Of a stretch of DNA of 64,000 bases, positions 35,567 to 45,275 are shown in pieces (the first letter of the stretch is position 1; each line of letters begins with the position of its first letter). The position numbers and the translations under genes are program-made. The notes beneath the pieces were generated by a model, which worked only from the letters and a program-made list of their open reading frames with translations, had not been told where the DNA came from and did no database searches. This stretch comes from Aureimonas flava. Its GTDB lineage: Bacteria; Pseudomonadota; Alphaproteobacteria; Rhizobiales; Rhizobiaceae. The stretch covers positions 1 to 64,000 of the forward strand of contig NZ_QYRN01000005.1 in assembly GCF_003583935.1 (NCBI RefSeq). Reading direction: 5' to 3'.

Positions 35567-35887
35567 TCAGGCGGCGTTGGAGTTGATCCAGGCGAGGATC
35601 TGGCTCTTGGCGGCCGCGCCGACCTTCACCACCGGATCCTGGCCGGGATTGAAGAGCATCAGCGTCGGGATGGAGCGCACGCCGAACTGGGCGGCGAGGT
35701 CCGGGTTCTCGTCGATGTTCACCTTGACGATGTCGACCTTGTCGGTCTCTTCCGAGATCTCCTCGAGGCTCGGGGCGATCATCTTGCAGGGGCCGCACCA
35801 TTCGGCCCAGAAGTCCACGACGACCGGCTTGCCGGCCTGGAGGACGTCGGTCTGGAACGAGGAATTGTCGGTCTTCTTGGTGGCCAT
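35567..35887 (-). CDS. trxA: Thioredoxin
   Basis: A general cytoplasmic disulfide reductant of 106 residues. The active site is '[19 protein letters not shown]' with Cys31 and Cys34; '[29 protein letters not shown]' carries the cis-Pro76 loop. GGAG lies seven bases before the ATG. It is the last gene of the minus-strand block after addA, 125 bases away, and may have its own promoter in that gap. Confidence 0.96.
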   Translation of the reverse strand: MATKKTDNSSFQTDVLQAGKPVVVDFWAEWCGPCKMIAPSLEEISEETDKVDIVKVNIDENPDLAAQFGVRSIPTLMLFNPGQDPVVKVGAAAKSQILAWINSNAA

Positions 35888-36012
35888 GGGGCGCTCCGAT
35901 GGGGCGGGGCTCCGACCGGACGCCTCGCGCGGTGGTTCGAGAAGGAACCGGCGGGGGAATCGCCGGCCGCCGGGTCCGGATGCCCCATAGGTAGAAGGGA
36001 GGGGCGGCGGGT

Positions 36013-39000
36013 TCAAGCCGCCCCGCCATCCGCCGTCCCGGTCCCTCCACCGCCCGCCGCGCCGCGCCCGGCACGCTCGGCGAGCGCGCGCGCCATCGCC
36101 GCCTCCGGCACCTCGACGAGCTTCGGTCCCTCGCTGTAGAGCAGCGCCGCGCGCACCGCCCGGCCGCGGAACAGGGGGCGCACCATCTCGGCATAGAGGG
36201 CGAGCTGCAGCACATGGGACGCCGGTGCGTCCTCGACCCCTTCGGGAACCGTGCGGCCGGTCTTGTAGTCGAGGATGTGGACGGCCTCGTCGGTCACCGC
36301 CAGGCGGTCGATCGCACCGCTCACGGCGTAGCGCCGGCCGCCGAGTTCGATCTCGCCCGCGACCGCCACCTCCGCCCGGTTGCCGGGCGCGAACAAGGGG
36401 GCGAAGGCCGGCTCGGCCAGGATGCCGAGCGCCTGGTCGGCGATCCGCTCCGCCTCGTCCTCGCCGAGCGAGTGGCCCTCGCGGCGGGCGAAGGCGCGGG
36501 CCGCCGCCTCGCGCTCGCCCGGCTCGAGGTCCGGCAGGGCCTGGAGCAGCCGGTGCAGCAGAAGGCCCCGCCGCACGCCGGCGCCCGGCCTGGCGGCGGC
36601 GCCGAGAACGGGCGAGGCGGAGAACGGGGCCGCCACGTCCTCGTCCATCGCCGCAAGCTCGATCCGGCTGCCGCCGGACGCCGTTGAGGGCTGGAGCGGG
36701 CGCGGCGGCAGCTCCTCGGGCGGCAACCGCGACAGGTCGAGCGGGCGCAGCGCCGGAGCGTCCGGCGCGGCGACGGGCGGAACCGCCGTCCCTTTCGCCT
36801 CGGCACCCAGCCGCCAGGCCAGCGTCTCGCCGGTCGACGGGTCCTTGACCTCGCGCGCATGGGGCTTCAGCGCCGCCTCCACGCGCTGGAGCCAGGACGC
36901 GGCGTCGGGTCCGCGCACGCCCGACAGGCCGCAGACCACCAGCCGGTCGGCCGCGCGGGTGAGGCCGACATAGAGGAGGCGGCGATACTCGTCCTCGGCG
37001 CGCGCGCGCTCGGCCTCGCGCAGGGCGCCCACCGCGCTCTCGCGGGTCGACGCGTCGGGGCACCAGAGGAAGCCCGGCGGCATGTCGGGGGGAAGGCCCG
37101 GCATGCCGGTCCACTCCATCAGCTTGGCGCCGTGGGTGTGGCTGAACGGCGCGGAGCCGGGATCGACCAGGAACACGACCGGCGCCTCCAGGCCCTTGGA
37201 GGCGTGCGTGGTCATGATGCGGACCTCGCCGCGCCCGTGCTCCATCTCGCGCTTGATCTCGGGCGGCGAGGCGGCGAGGTCGGCCAGGAACGCCTCCAGC
37301 CCGCCGTGCCCGGCCTGTTCCTCGGCGAGCGCCAGGTCCAGGAAGGCGTCGACCACGTCCCCCGCGTCGCGGCCGAGCCGCGCCACCAGCCGGGCGCGGC
37401 CGCCTTCCGGACCCAGGATGCGGGCGAAGAAGGTGAACACGGTCTCGAAGCCGGCGCGCCGGCGCAGCTCCTCCAGCCGTGCGAACGCGGCCACCGCCTT
37501 GTCGCGCAGCGCGCCACGCGCCCCGCCCGGCACGAAGTCCGGGATCCGCGCCTCGCCGCGCTCTCCGGCGAGGCGGCGCAGGGCGAGATAGAGCGCCTCC
37601 GGCCGTCCGGCGTCGCCGCGCGACAGGGCGAGCGCCATCAGTTCGTCGTCGGTGAAGCCGAACAGCGGGCTCTTCAGGACGGCCGCCAGCGACAGCTCGT
37701 CCTCGGCGTTGGAGACGGTGCGGCCGAGCGCGGCGAGATCGGCCACCGCGATATGGTCGGTGATCACCAGCCGGTCGGCGCCGGCCACGCGGATGCCGCG
37801 TTCGCGCAGCGCCGCGCCCATCGCCGAGACGAAGCCCGACCGCTTGCGCACCAGGATCAGGACGTCGCCCGCGTCCAGAGGGCGCACCTTGCCCTTGGCC
37901 CGGATCGGCCGGCCGATCCATTCCCCGATCCGCCCGGCGATGCGGGCGGCGAGGCGGTGGGCGGGCGAGGAGGCGGGCTGGAGGTCGACCGGGGTCAGCC
38001 AGTCCTCGTGCTGGGGCACGCTGGCCGGCACCATCACGGGCCAGACCTCGATCAGGCCTGGATCGGCGGTCCGGGTGGAGACGTGGACGGGCGGCCCGTC
38101 CTCCGACTGCAGCCCGCGCCGGTCGGCCGGCTCGGCGAACACACGGTCCACCGCCTGGAGGATGTCCGGCACCGAGCGGAAGGACTGGTGCAGCTCGACG
38201 CTGGCGAAGGGCCGCTCGGCGCCCTCGGCCAGCGCCCGCAGGTGGGCGCGTTCCCTCGCGAACATCTCGGGCGAGGCGCCCTGGAAGGAGTAGATCGACT
38301 GCTTCTCGTCGCCCACCGCGAACACGGTGCGCGGCCGGGCGGTGGCGGAGGCGCCGGAGAAGAACTCCTCCACCAGTTGGCGCACGACCTGCCACTGACG
38401 CGGGCTCGTGTCCTGCGCCTCGTCCACCAGCACGTGGTCGATGCCCTGGTCGAGCTTGAAATGCACCCAGGCCGACGCTTCCGCGCGCAGCAGGAGATCG
38501 GCCGTGCGCACGATCAGGTCCTCGAAGTCGAGCCGGCCGCGCCGCCGCTTCAGGGCGGCGTAGTCGCGCTCCAGCGTCTCGGCGATGGCGAGCGCGGCGC
38601 CGCTGGCGCGCGCGAGGCGCAGGGTGGCGAGGCGCTCGCGTCGTTCCTCCAGGAAATCGGCGAGCGCCGCCAGCCGCTCCTCGAAGTCCTCGAACGCGCC
38701 TGCCACCGCCTTGGTCGCGACGCTGGAGGGCTTGTAGCGCCCGCCGTCCGCCTTGAAGACGATCGCGCAGAGGGCCGCGAAGCGCGCCTCGGGCGTCGCG
38801 CTTTCCGCGACGAGGGCGAGCTTGCCGGCAAGCTTCAGGTCGGTCGCCTTGCCGCTGCGTGTGGCGGCGTCGGCCAGGGCATCGCGGAACCCGTCCTCGA
38901 AGCCCGGCGGCTCGAGCGCGGCGCGCAGCACGCCCGCCTCGTCCTCGTCCGGCGCGAGGCCGAGGGCGCGTCGGAGGCGTTCCTCCGCCGCCTCGCGCCC

Positions 39001-39669
39001 GCCCGTCGCCTCCAGGTGGCGTCGCAGCCGGTCGCGGCGCTGGACGATCTCCGACAGGAGCGCGTCGAGCCCCCATTCCCCGCCCATCGCCAGCGCGTCG
39101 GCGAAGGCGCGGGCGAGGTCGGCGTCCTCGCGGTCCTGCCCGCCTGGATCGTCCGGCCGGGTCTGCGCGCCGGCGATCAGCATGCGCCGGGCCTCCGCCA
39201 GCAAGAGCGCGCTCTCCGTCTCGTCCATCACCTCGAAATGGCCGGGAATGTTGGCTTCCAGCGGAAACTGGTGGAGCACCGCCTCGCAGAAGGCGTGGAT
39301 GGTCTGGATCTTGAGGCCGCCCGGCGCCTCCAGCGCCCGCGCGAAGAGGCGCCGCGCCGCGGCCATCCGCTCGCGCGAGGGCGGTCGGCGGTCGAGTGCC
39401 GTCAGGGCCTCGGACAGGGCCGCCTCGTCGGTCACCGCCCAATGCGACAGCCGGGCGAAGACGCGCGTCTGCATCTCGGCGGCGGCCGCCTTGGTGTAGG
39501 TGAGGCATAGGATCTTGGACGGTTCGGCGCCGGCCAGGAGCAGGCGCACCACGCGCTCGGTCAGGACATGCGTCTTGCCCGAGCCGGCATTGGCGGCCAC
39601 GAACACCGAGCGCGCCGGGTCGGAGGCGATGCGCTGGGCGTCGATCGTGGCCGGAAGAACCTCGCTCAC
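36013..39669 (-). CDS. addA: Double-strand break repair helicase AddA
   Basis: Nuclease-helicase subunit of the AddAB complex, the rhizobial counterpart of RecBCD. It resects broken ends before RecA loading. The 1218-residue protein starts at GTG 39669, overlapping the addB stop as GTGA. UvrD-type motifs are present: motif I '[12 protein letters not shown]' (residues 25-36), Ia '[13 protein letters not shown]', II 'VDEAQDTSP', III '[16 protein letters not shown]', IV-VI in '[15 protein letters not shown]' and '[13 protein letters not shown]'. The C-terminal RecB-type nuclease shows '[10 protein letters not shown]' near residue 1135. The size is typical for alphaproteobacterial AddA. Confidence 0.96.
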   Translation of the reverse strand: MSEVLPATIDAQRIASDPARSVFVAANAGSGKTHVLTERVVRLLLAGAEPSKILCLTYTKAAAAEMQTRVFARLSHWAVTDEAALSEALTALDRRPPSRERMAAARRLFARALEAPGGLKIQTIHAFCEAVLHQFPLEANIPGHFEVMDETESALLLAEARRMLIAGAQTRPDDPGGQDREDADLARAFADALAMGGEWGLDALLSEIVQRRDRLRRHLEATGGREAAEERLRRALGLAPDEDEAGVLRAALEPPGFEDGFRDALADAATRSGKATDLKLAGKLALVAESATPEARFAALCAIVFKADGGRYKPSSVATKAVAGAFEDFEERLAALADFLEERRERLATLRLARASGAALAIAETLERDYAALKRRRGRLDFEDLIVRTADLLLRAEASAWVHFKLDQGIDHVLVDEAQDTSPRQWQVVRQLVEEFFSGASATARPRTVFAVGDEKQSIYSFQGASPEMFARERAHLRALAEGAERPFASVELHQSFRSVPDILQAVDRVFAEPADRRGLQSEDGPPVHVSTRTADPGLIEVWPVMVPASVPQHEDWLTPVDLQPASSPAHRLAARIAGRIGEWIGRPIRAKGKVRPLDAGDVLILVRKRSGFVSAMGAALRERGIRVAGADRLVITDHIAVADLAALGRTVSNAEDELSLAAVLKSPLFGFTDDELMALALSRGDAGRPEALYLALRRLAGERGEARIPDFVPGGARGALRDKAVAAFARLEELRRRAGFETVFTFFARILGPEGGRARLVARLGRDAGDVVDAFLDLALAEEQAGHGGLEAFLADLAASPPEIKREMEHGRGEVRIMTTHASKGLEAPVVFLVDPGSAPFSHTHGAKLMEWTGMPGLPPDMPPGFLWCPDASTRESAVGALREAERARAEDEYRRLLYVGLTRAADRLVVCGLSGVRGPDAASWLQRVEAALKPHAREVKDPSTGETLAWRLGAEAKGTAVPPVAAPDAPALRPLDLSRLPPEELPPRPLQPSTASGGSRIELAAMDEDVAAPFSASPVLGAAARPGAGVRRGLLLHRLLQALPDLEPGEREAAARAFARREGHSLGEDEAERIADQALGILAEPAFAPLFAPGNRAEVAVAGEIELGGRRYAVSGAIDRLAVTDEAVHILDYKTGRTVPEGVEDAPASHVLQLALYAEMVRPLFRGRAVRAALLYSEGPKLVEVPEAAMARALAERAGRGAAGGGGTGTADGGAA

Positions 39670-42600
39670 GGCGTCGCCTCCTCGTCTTCGCCGGCTCCGG
39701 CGGCGGTCCATTCGCGCGCGCGGGCGAGGTGGTCGTAGGGGCCCGCGAAGTCCCCCGCCTGGAAGGGCCTCGCGCGCGACAGGTAGCCCCAGCCCGGATC
39801 GCGGTAGGCGGCCGCCAGCGCGCGGAAGGCGGCCAGCGCGGCATCCGACAGGTCGTCGCCGCTCTGGGGCTCGCCCGTGCGCCCGCCGTCGTGGGCGAGG
39901 CGTTCCTCGTAGAAGTCGCGCTCGCGCAGGCGCACGTAGAGAAGGTCGCGGACCGAGGCGACGGGGGCCAGCCCGTCGAAGCCGCCGAGTCGCGCCATCG
40001 CGCCCTCCAGCGGCAGTTGCGGGCTCAGCAGCGTGCGCGCCTGGCGGACCGAGGGATTGGTCCCGGTCTTGTAGTCGATGATCTCCACCGAGCCGTCGCG
40101 CATCCGGTCGATGCGGTCGGCGTAGCCGTGGAAGCCGACGCCGATCTCCGGCAGGTCGAAGCGCCCGCGCACCTCGGTCAGGCGCTCCGCCACCTCGCCC
40201 GCCCGCTCGCGCTCCCAGGCGATCATGTTGGTCGCCAGCGTTTCCATGCGCGGCCACCAGACGGCCTCGATCTCGGGCGGCAGCCTGGCCTCGTCGAAGG
40301 CCTCGCGGGCGATCGCCAGGAGTTGCGCGCGCGCGTCGGGCGCCTCCGGGTCCACGCCGTCCGCAACGAAGCGGTGCAGGATCGCGTGATACAGGTCGCC
40401 GCGCTCCGGCGCGCCGGGCGCGCGGATCATCTCCGGCAGCGGGTCGAGGCGCAGCACGCGCCGGGCGAACACCGCGTAGGGGTCGCGCACCAGGGTCTCC
40501 ACCTCGGTGAAGGAATGGCGCACGGGGCGCGCGGCGACGGGGGGGCGGGGCTCCGGCCGTGGGGCGGGGGGCTCCGCCGGACGCTCGTCCAGGCGCCGGA
40601 CGTGCCGGAGATAGGTCTCGCCGCGCAGGCGCAGCGCCTTCGCGCCCTCCGGCCCGGCCAGCGTCAGGATGCGCTGGAGCCAGCGCGAGGCGATGGCCGG
40701 AGCGCCGCCCGAGCGGTGCGAGCGCGCCATCACGACCCGCCGGCAGCCGAGCGCCATCCAGACGTCGTGCGCGGCGAGGCCGATGCGGCGTTCGGGCGGA
40801 TCGAGGTCGATCTCCGTGCGCATCAGGCGCGACAGGAAGGCGTCGGAGCGCGCCGTGCCGGGCCAGGTGCCCTCGTTGAGGCCGCCGAGGATCATCACGT
40901 CGACGCTCTGGAGTCGGGCTTCCAGCGCGCCCCAGACGAAGACGCGCTGCGACAGGCCGCCGCGCGGGCGCACGTCCTTGGAGCGCATCAGCGCCAGCGC
41001 CACGTCCGGCAGCTCGGCGGCGCGGAAGGCGAAGCCGGTCTCGGGCGCGCTCACCCAGGCGCGCAGCGTGTCGCGCAGCGCCGTGCCCGCCTCCTCGGCG
41101 TAGAGCGCCGTGGGCAGGCCGGTCTCGTCGCCCGCCAGCGCCTCCAGGACGCGGGTGAGGCACACGGCGTGGTCGGCAAGCTCCTGCTCGCCGCCGTCGC
41201 GCAGCTCCGACAGCGGCAGCAGCGCGGCCTCCAGCCGTTCGGCCAGCGCCTGCGCCGCATCCCGGTCCTCGGCGGACACGAGCTGCACCGGGCGGGGCGC
41301 GCGCCCGTCCGGGGCCTCGGCCGCGCGGCGCCGCTCGGCGAACAGGGCGCCGAGCCTGGCGCCGTCGGCGACGCCGCAGCCGCCGCGCAGCGCGATCAGC
41401 TCGATGGTGCGCGCCGCCTCGCGCGCGCGGGCCGGCGCGAGGCCGAGCCGCAGCAGCGGATGCTTGAGCAGCGACAGGAGCGTGATCGGATCGCCCGGCT
41501 CCAGCGCCACCGACAGGGCGAGGCGGCAGAAGGTGCCGGGCGCCGTCGCGGGGAGCGGCCGACCGGCGGAATCGTTGGCCGCCACGCCGAACCGCTCCAG
41601 CTCGGCCGAGACCCGGCGGGCGAGGTTGCGGTCGGGCGTGGTCAGCGCCACCGTCGCGGCGGGATCGGCGAGGGCGTCGCGGATCGCCACGGCGATCGCC
41701 AGCGCCTCCTCGCGCTCGTCCGCCGCCTCGATCAGTTCCAGCCCGTCCAGCGCCTCCTGCCCGTGGCGGCGGCTGGCCTCCGGCCAGACGTCCGTGGTCT
41801 CGGCCGGGCGCAGCGCGTCGGACAGGAACCGTTCGCGCGCCAGGAGCGGGTCGGTCTCGTCGGGGCACAGGAGCTCGATGCCAGCGCGCTCCACCAGCAG
41901 CCCCTGGAGGATTCGCTTCAACGCGTGCTGCGGATGGCCGGGGGCGGCGATGGAGCGGGAGCGGTCGATCGCGTCGAAGCCGGTGGCGTCGAGGTGGCAG
42001 TCGACGCCGGGCAGCACCACGGCGCCATTCGGCAGGGCCGCCACCGCCCGCAGGAAGCGCAGCGTGGACGGCGCCGTGGCGGTGGAGCCGGCGACCAGGA
42101 TCGGGCCGCGCGAACCCATGGCCGCGAGCCGGTCGGCCTCGGCCTCGAACCAGCGGCGGCCCAGCGTCGCCCGATCCTCGACGCCCCGTTCCGCCAGGAT
42201 CGCCGGCCACTGCTCCGACAGGATCGAGAGGAAGGCGAGGGTGAGCTGCCACCACTCGGCCAACCGGTCCGGCGCCAGCGTCGCCAGCTTGTGGAGCCCC
42301 GCCTCCTCGGCGACCGCCTCGTCCAGGAAGAGGCACAGGTCCTCGGCCGAGTAGAGCGCATCGGCGGCCGAGGCCGGCAGCACGATCTCCTCGTTCGCGA
42401 GGATCCGCAGCGCCTGCCGGTTCAGCCCGTCCTTCCAGAAGCGCACGAGCCGCGCCAGCAGCAGGTGGCGCTCCAGCCCGTCCATGGCCGGCGCCAAGGT
42501 TTCGCCGAGGCCGACGAAGGCGGCGCCCTCGTCGGCCTCGGCCAGCGTGCGGATTGAGGGCAGGATGGCCGAGCCGCCGCCCATGGCGCGCGCGAACTCG

Positions 42601-42782
42601 CCGGCCAGCGAGCGCGCCGCGCGCCGCGTCGGCACGAGGATCGTCAGCCCGGCCAGCGCCAGCGGATCGGCGGCGAAGTCCTCGCCTGGCAGGAAGCGTC
42701 CGCGGAGGACGCCGCGCGCCAGCGTCGGCAGGAAGGGCAGGCCGGGCGAGATGGAGAAGACATGCGAGGGCATCGTCGGCAC
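39666..42782 (-). CDS. addB: Double-strand break repair protein AddB
   Basis: Partner of AddA, 1038 residues. It belongs to the alphaproteobacterial AddB type, in which the N-terminal helicase-like fold keeps '[19 protein letters not shown]' but lacks an intact Walker A. '[29 protein letters not shown]' is highly characteristic. The C-terminal nuclease has '[32 protein letters not shown]' with the catalytic Asp and Lys. ATG 42782 or ATG 42773 may start it. It overlaps addA by four bases, consistent with equal amounts of the two subunits. Confidence 0.95.
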   Translation of the reverse strand: MPTMPSHVFSISPGLPFLPTLARGVLRGRFLPGEDFAADPLALAGLTILVPTRRAARSLAGEFARAMGGGSAILPSIRTLAEADEGAAFVGLGETLAPAMDGLERHLLLARLVRFWKDGLNRQALRILANEEIVLPASAADALYSAEDLCLFLDEAVAEEAGLHKLATLAPDRLAEWWQLTLAFLSILSEQWPAILAERGVEDRATLGRRWFEAEADRLAAMGSRGPILVAGSTATAPSTLRFLRAVAALPNGAVVLPGVDCHLDATGFDAIDRSRSIAAPGHPQHALKRILQGLLVERAGIELLCPDETDPLLARERFLSDALRPAETTDVWPEASRRHGQEALDGLELIEAADEREEALAIAVAIRDALADPAATVALTTPDRNLARRVSAELERFGVAANDSAGRPLPATAPGTFCRLALSVALEPGDPITLLSLLKHPLLRLGLAPARAREAARTIELIALRGGCGVADGARLGALFAERRRAAEAPDGRAPRPVQLVSAEDRDAAQALAERLEAALLPLSELRDGGEQELADHAVCLTRVLEALAGDETGLPTALYAEEAGTALRDTLRAWVSAPETGFAFRAAELPDVALALMRSKDVRPRGGLSQRVFVWGALEARLQSVDVMILGGLNEGTWPGTARSDAFLSRLMRTEIDLDPPERRIGLAAHDVWMALGCRRVVMARSHRSGGAPAIASRWLQRILTLAGPEGAKALRLRGETYLRHVRRLDERPAEPPAPRPEPRPPVAARPVRHSFTEVETLVRDPYAVFARRVLRLDPLPEMIRAPGAPERGDLYHAILHRFVADGVDPEAPDARAQLLAIAREAFDEARLPPEIEAVWWPRMETLATNMIAWERERAGEVAERLTEVRGRFDLPEIGVGFHGYADRIDRMRDGSVEIIDYKTGTNPSVRQARTLLSPQLPLEGAMARLGGFDGLAPVASVRDLLYVRLRERDFYEERLAHDGGRTGEPQSGDDLSDAALAAFRALAAAYRDPGWGYLSRARPFQAGDFAGPYDHLARAREWTAAGAGEDEEATP

Positions 42783-42942
42783 CCTAGCCGAGCGGGCGGG
42801 TCAGGCGAAAGGGGAGGGCGGGGAGCCGCCTCGCGCCGGCGGGGGAAATGATACCCCCCGATCGCTTCCTGTGTAGGAAGAGCCTCGGACGAAAAGAAGG
42901 GTTCGGGAACGGCTTCCCGAGCGGGGCGGGCCGGCAGCCCCC

Positions 42943-43713
42943 TTAAGCCCGCTCCGCCCGCGTCGCGCTGGCGGCGAAGGCGGCCTCGGCCTCGGCGATG
43001 GCGCGCGGAGTGCCGACCGTGATCCACAGCCCGTCGAGTCGGACGCCGAACAGGCGCTCCGCCTCGATCGAGCGGTCGAAGACGCGGTTCAGGGAGAACG
43101 TCTCCTCGGGCAGGTCCCGGAAGATCTCGGGCTTGAGGATGCCCGCGCCGGCGTAGATGAAGGGGCTCATGTCGCGTTCGGCGACGCGCTGGAGGCGCCC
43201 CTCGCGGTCCATGGTGAAATCGCCGCGCCCCTCGTAGCCGGTGGCCTGCCGCATCTCGGCGATCAGGAGGCTCATGTCGGCCGCTTCCGGGTTCCACAGA
43301 TCGGCCAGGAGGTCGAGGTTGTCGCGGTAGCCGTCGATCCAGAACGTGTCGGAATTGACGAGGTAGAAGGGATCGTCGCCCAGCACCGGCAGCGCGCGCA
43401 CGATGCCCCCGCCCGACTCCAGCAGGCGGTCGCTCTCGTCGGACACGACCACTTCCATGTCGCGCCGCTTGCGCAGGTGCGCGCGCATCAGGTCGGCCAT
43501 GTAGTGGACGTTGACCACCACGCGCTCGACGCCGTTGCGGGCGAGAGCGTCGAGACCGTAGTCGATCAAGGCCTTGCCGCGGATCTCCACCAGCGGCTTC
43601 GGGATGGTCGAGGTGATCGGGCGCATGCGCTTGCCGAGGCCCGCGGCGAGGATCATCGCGGTCTTCGGCTTGGGCGCGCGGGGAGGGCGGGCGGCAATGG
43701 CGCGGATGGTCAC
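42943..43713 (-). CDS. murU: N-acetylmuramate 1-phosphate uridylyltransferase-type nucleotidyltransferase
   Basis: A 256-residue NTP transferase. The nucleotide loop 'MILAAGLGKRMRPITSTIPKPLVEI' lies at residues 20-44; 'LESGGGIVRALPVLGDDPFYLVNSDTFW' carries the sugar site and metal Asp. With the kinase domain encoded just upstream this forms the AmgK-MurU pair, which recycles MurNAc to UDP-MurNAc and bypasses the fosfomycin target MurA. The start is GTG 43713, overlapping the amgK stop (GTGA); the open frame to 43761 lies inside amgK. The enzyme assignment is by family and context. Confidence 0.87.
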   Translation of the reverse strand: MTIRAIAARPPRAPKPKTAMILAAGLGKRMRPITSTIPKPLVEIRGKALIDYGLDALARNGVERVVVNVHYMADLMRAHLRKRRDMEVVVSDESDRLLESGGGIVRALPVLGDDPFYLVNSDTFWIDGYRDNLDLLADLWNPEAADMSLLIAEMRQATGYEGRGDFTMDREGRLQRVAERDMSPFIYAGAGILKPEIFRDLPEETFSLNRVFDRSIEAERLFGVRLDGLWITVGTPRAIAEAEAAFAASATRAERA

Positions 43714-45275
43714 GTCTGTCTCGTCTCGAAGGGGGCGTCCGGCTCGTCCAGAAGGTGCCACGCCGCGTAGAGGCGCGCCAGTTCGCCGAGCGCCGGATGG
43801 GAAAGCGTTCGTCGGAGATACGCTTTAATCCGGGGAATGTGACGCAGGTATTGCGGCTTGCCGTCCCGCACCAGGAGGCGGACGAAGATTCCGAGGATCT
43901 TGGTCTGCCGCTGCGCCGCCATGATCGCATAGGCGGTCTCGAACGCGGCCTCGCGGAAGCCCGGATCGACGCTTCGGCGCGCCGCGACATAGGCCAGCCG
44001 CAGCCGCGCCTCGAGGTCCGGCTCGATCGTCACGCGGGGGTCGTGGGCCAGGGCCGCCACGTCGTAGGCCGACGGGCCGACCATCGCGTCCTGGAAATCG
44101 AGGAAGGCGATCCGGTCGAGGCCGCTCCGGCCGGCGCGCCACACGAGGTTGGGCGCCTGCACGTCGCGCTGCACGAGGTGGCGCTCGGCCGTGTCGAGCA
44201 CCGCGAACAGCCGCTCCCAGACGCGATCGAAGGCGGCACGCTCCTCCGGCGTCGCGGGGCGCCCGAAGACGTGCGGCACGTACCAGTCGAGGAGCAGCCC
44301 CGCCTCGATCGCCATGGCCGCATGGTCGAAGGGGGGCACCGTGTAGGGCCTGCCGTCGGGCAGGGCGAGCGCCGGGTCGAAGGACGCGGCGTGGAGATGG
44401 GCGAGCGCCAGCATCGCCGCCTCGTAGCGCTCCGGGATCGGCCGCCCTTCTCCGTCCAGCACGCCCTCGCGGCCCAGATCCTCCATCAGCACGAAGCCGT
44501 GGCCGGTGTCGAAGGCCTCGATGCGCGGGGTCGCGAGGCCGCGCGCGCGCAGCGCCTCGGCCACCGCGACGAAGGGCACCGTGTTCAGCGCCGAGCGCGC
44601 GATCTCGGCATAGGCGCGGCCGTCGCGCACGGGCGGGCCGAGCACCAGGGGCGGCGAATCCATCAGGATCAGCGGCCGGCCCCCGCCTGTCGCGAGCGTC
44701 TCGTAGCGCCGGGCCGAGGCGTCGCCGGGAAACGGTGCGCGCCGGGCGTCCGCATGCCCGGCGGCCGCCAGGAAGGCTAGGAGGGCGAGCGGGCGCTCGA
44801 TCCGCGCCGCCGCTTCCGGCAGGGCGGCGATGGCGAGCCGTCGTCCGCCGCCCGGAAGGTCCGCGAGCGACAGGTGCAGGTTGGCGGCGCGCAGGACCTC
44901 GGGCGCGCGCTCCGGCCATTCGGCCAGGACGATGCCCGCTTCCGCTGCCTCGTCGAAGCCGAGTTCCACGAGCTCGTCCGGGTCGCCGAGGCGATAGAGG
45001 TCGAAATGGGTGACGCGCGGCCGCGTCGGGTAGATCTGCACCAGCGTGTAGGTGGGAGAGGGGACCTCGAGCGCCGGATCCCCTGCCACGGCTCGGATCA
45101 GGGCGCGGGCCAGCGTCGTCTTGCCGGCGCCGAGCGGGCCCGACAGGGCGACCACGTCGCCCGTGCCTAGAAGCGGCGCCAGCACGGCGGCGCAGGCCAC
45201 CGTCGCCGCTTCGTCGGCGAGCGCGAGCGCGAAGTGCCGCGTCTCGTCCGGAACGCCGGCAGGCTCCATGCTCAT
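43710..45275 (-). CDS. Fusion protein TsaE-AmgK
   Basis: A 521-residue fusion. Residues 1-160 are TsaE, the ATPase that helps make t6A37 in ANN-decoding tRNAs: 'VALSGPLGAGKTTLARALI' is the P-loop, followed by 'VPSPTYTLVQIY' and 'HFDLYRLGDPDELVELGFDE'. Residues from about 190 to the end are an aminoglycoside-phosphotransferase-like kinase of the AmgK type, with 'FVLMEDLG', the catalytic 'HLVQRDVQAPNLVW' and the metal site 'IAFLDFQDAMVGPSAYDVA'. This fusion occurs in Hyphomicrobiales relatives. The start ATG overlaps the divL stop (ATGA) and murU overlaps its own stop, giving tight coupling. Confidence 0.92.
   Translation of the reverse strand: MSMEPAGVPDETRHFALALADEAATVACAAVLAPLLGTGDVVALSGPLGAGKTTLARALIRAVAGDPALEVPSPTYTLVQIYPTRPRVTHFDLYRLGDPDELVELGFDEAAEAGIVLAEWPERAPEVLRAANLHLSLADLPGGGRRLAIAALPEAAARIERPLALLAFLAAAGHADARRAPFPGDASARRYETLATGGGRPLILMDSPPLVLGPPVRDGRAYAEIARSALNTVPFVAVAEALRARGLATPRIEAFDTGHGFVLMEDLGREGVLDGEGRPIPERYEAAMLALAHLHAASFDPALALPDGRPYTVPPFDHAAMAIEAGLLLDWYVPHVFGRPATPEERAAFDRVWERLFAVLDTAERHLVQRDVQAPNLVWRAGRSGLDRIAFLDFQDAMVGPSAYDVAALAHDPRVTIEPDLEARLRLAYVAARRSVDPGFREAAFETAYAIMAAQRQTKILGIFVRLLVRDGKPQYLRHIPRIKAYLRRTLSHPALGELARLYAAWHLLDEPDAPFETRQT

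Noticed and set aside
39670-42336. Upstream extension of the addA frame over addB
   Set aside because: This part is an Arg/Gly/Pro-rich shadow of addB; AddA begins at GTG 39669 with its conserved N-terminus.
36859-42557. Very long plus-strand frames opposite addA and addB
   Set aside because: They are antisense shadows, rich in Arg, Gly, Ala and His, with no domain motif; the minus-strand genes have complete helicase and nuclease motifs.
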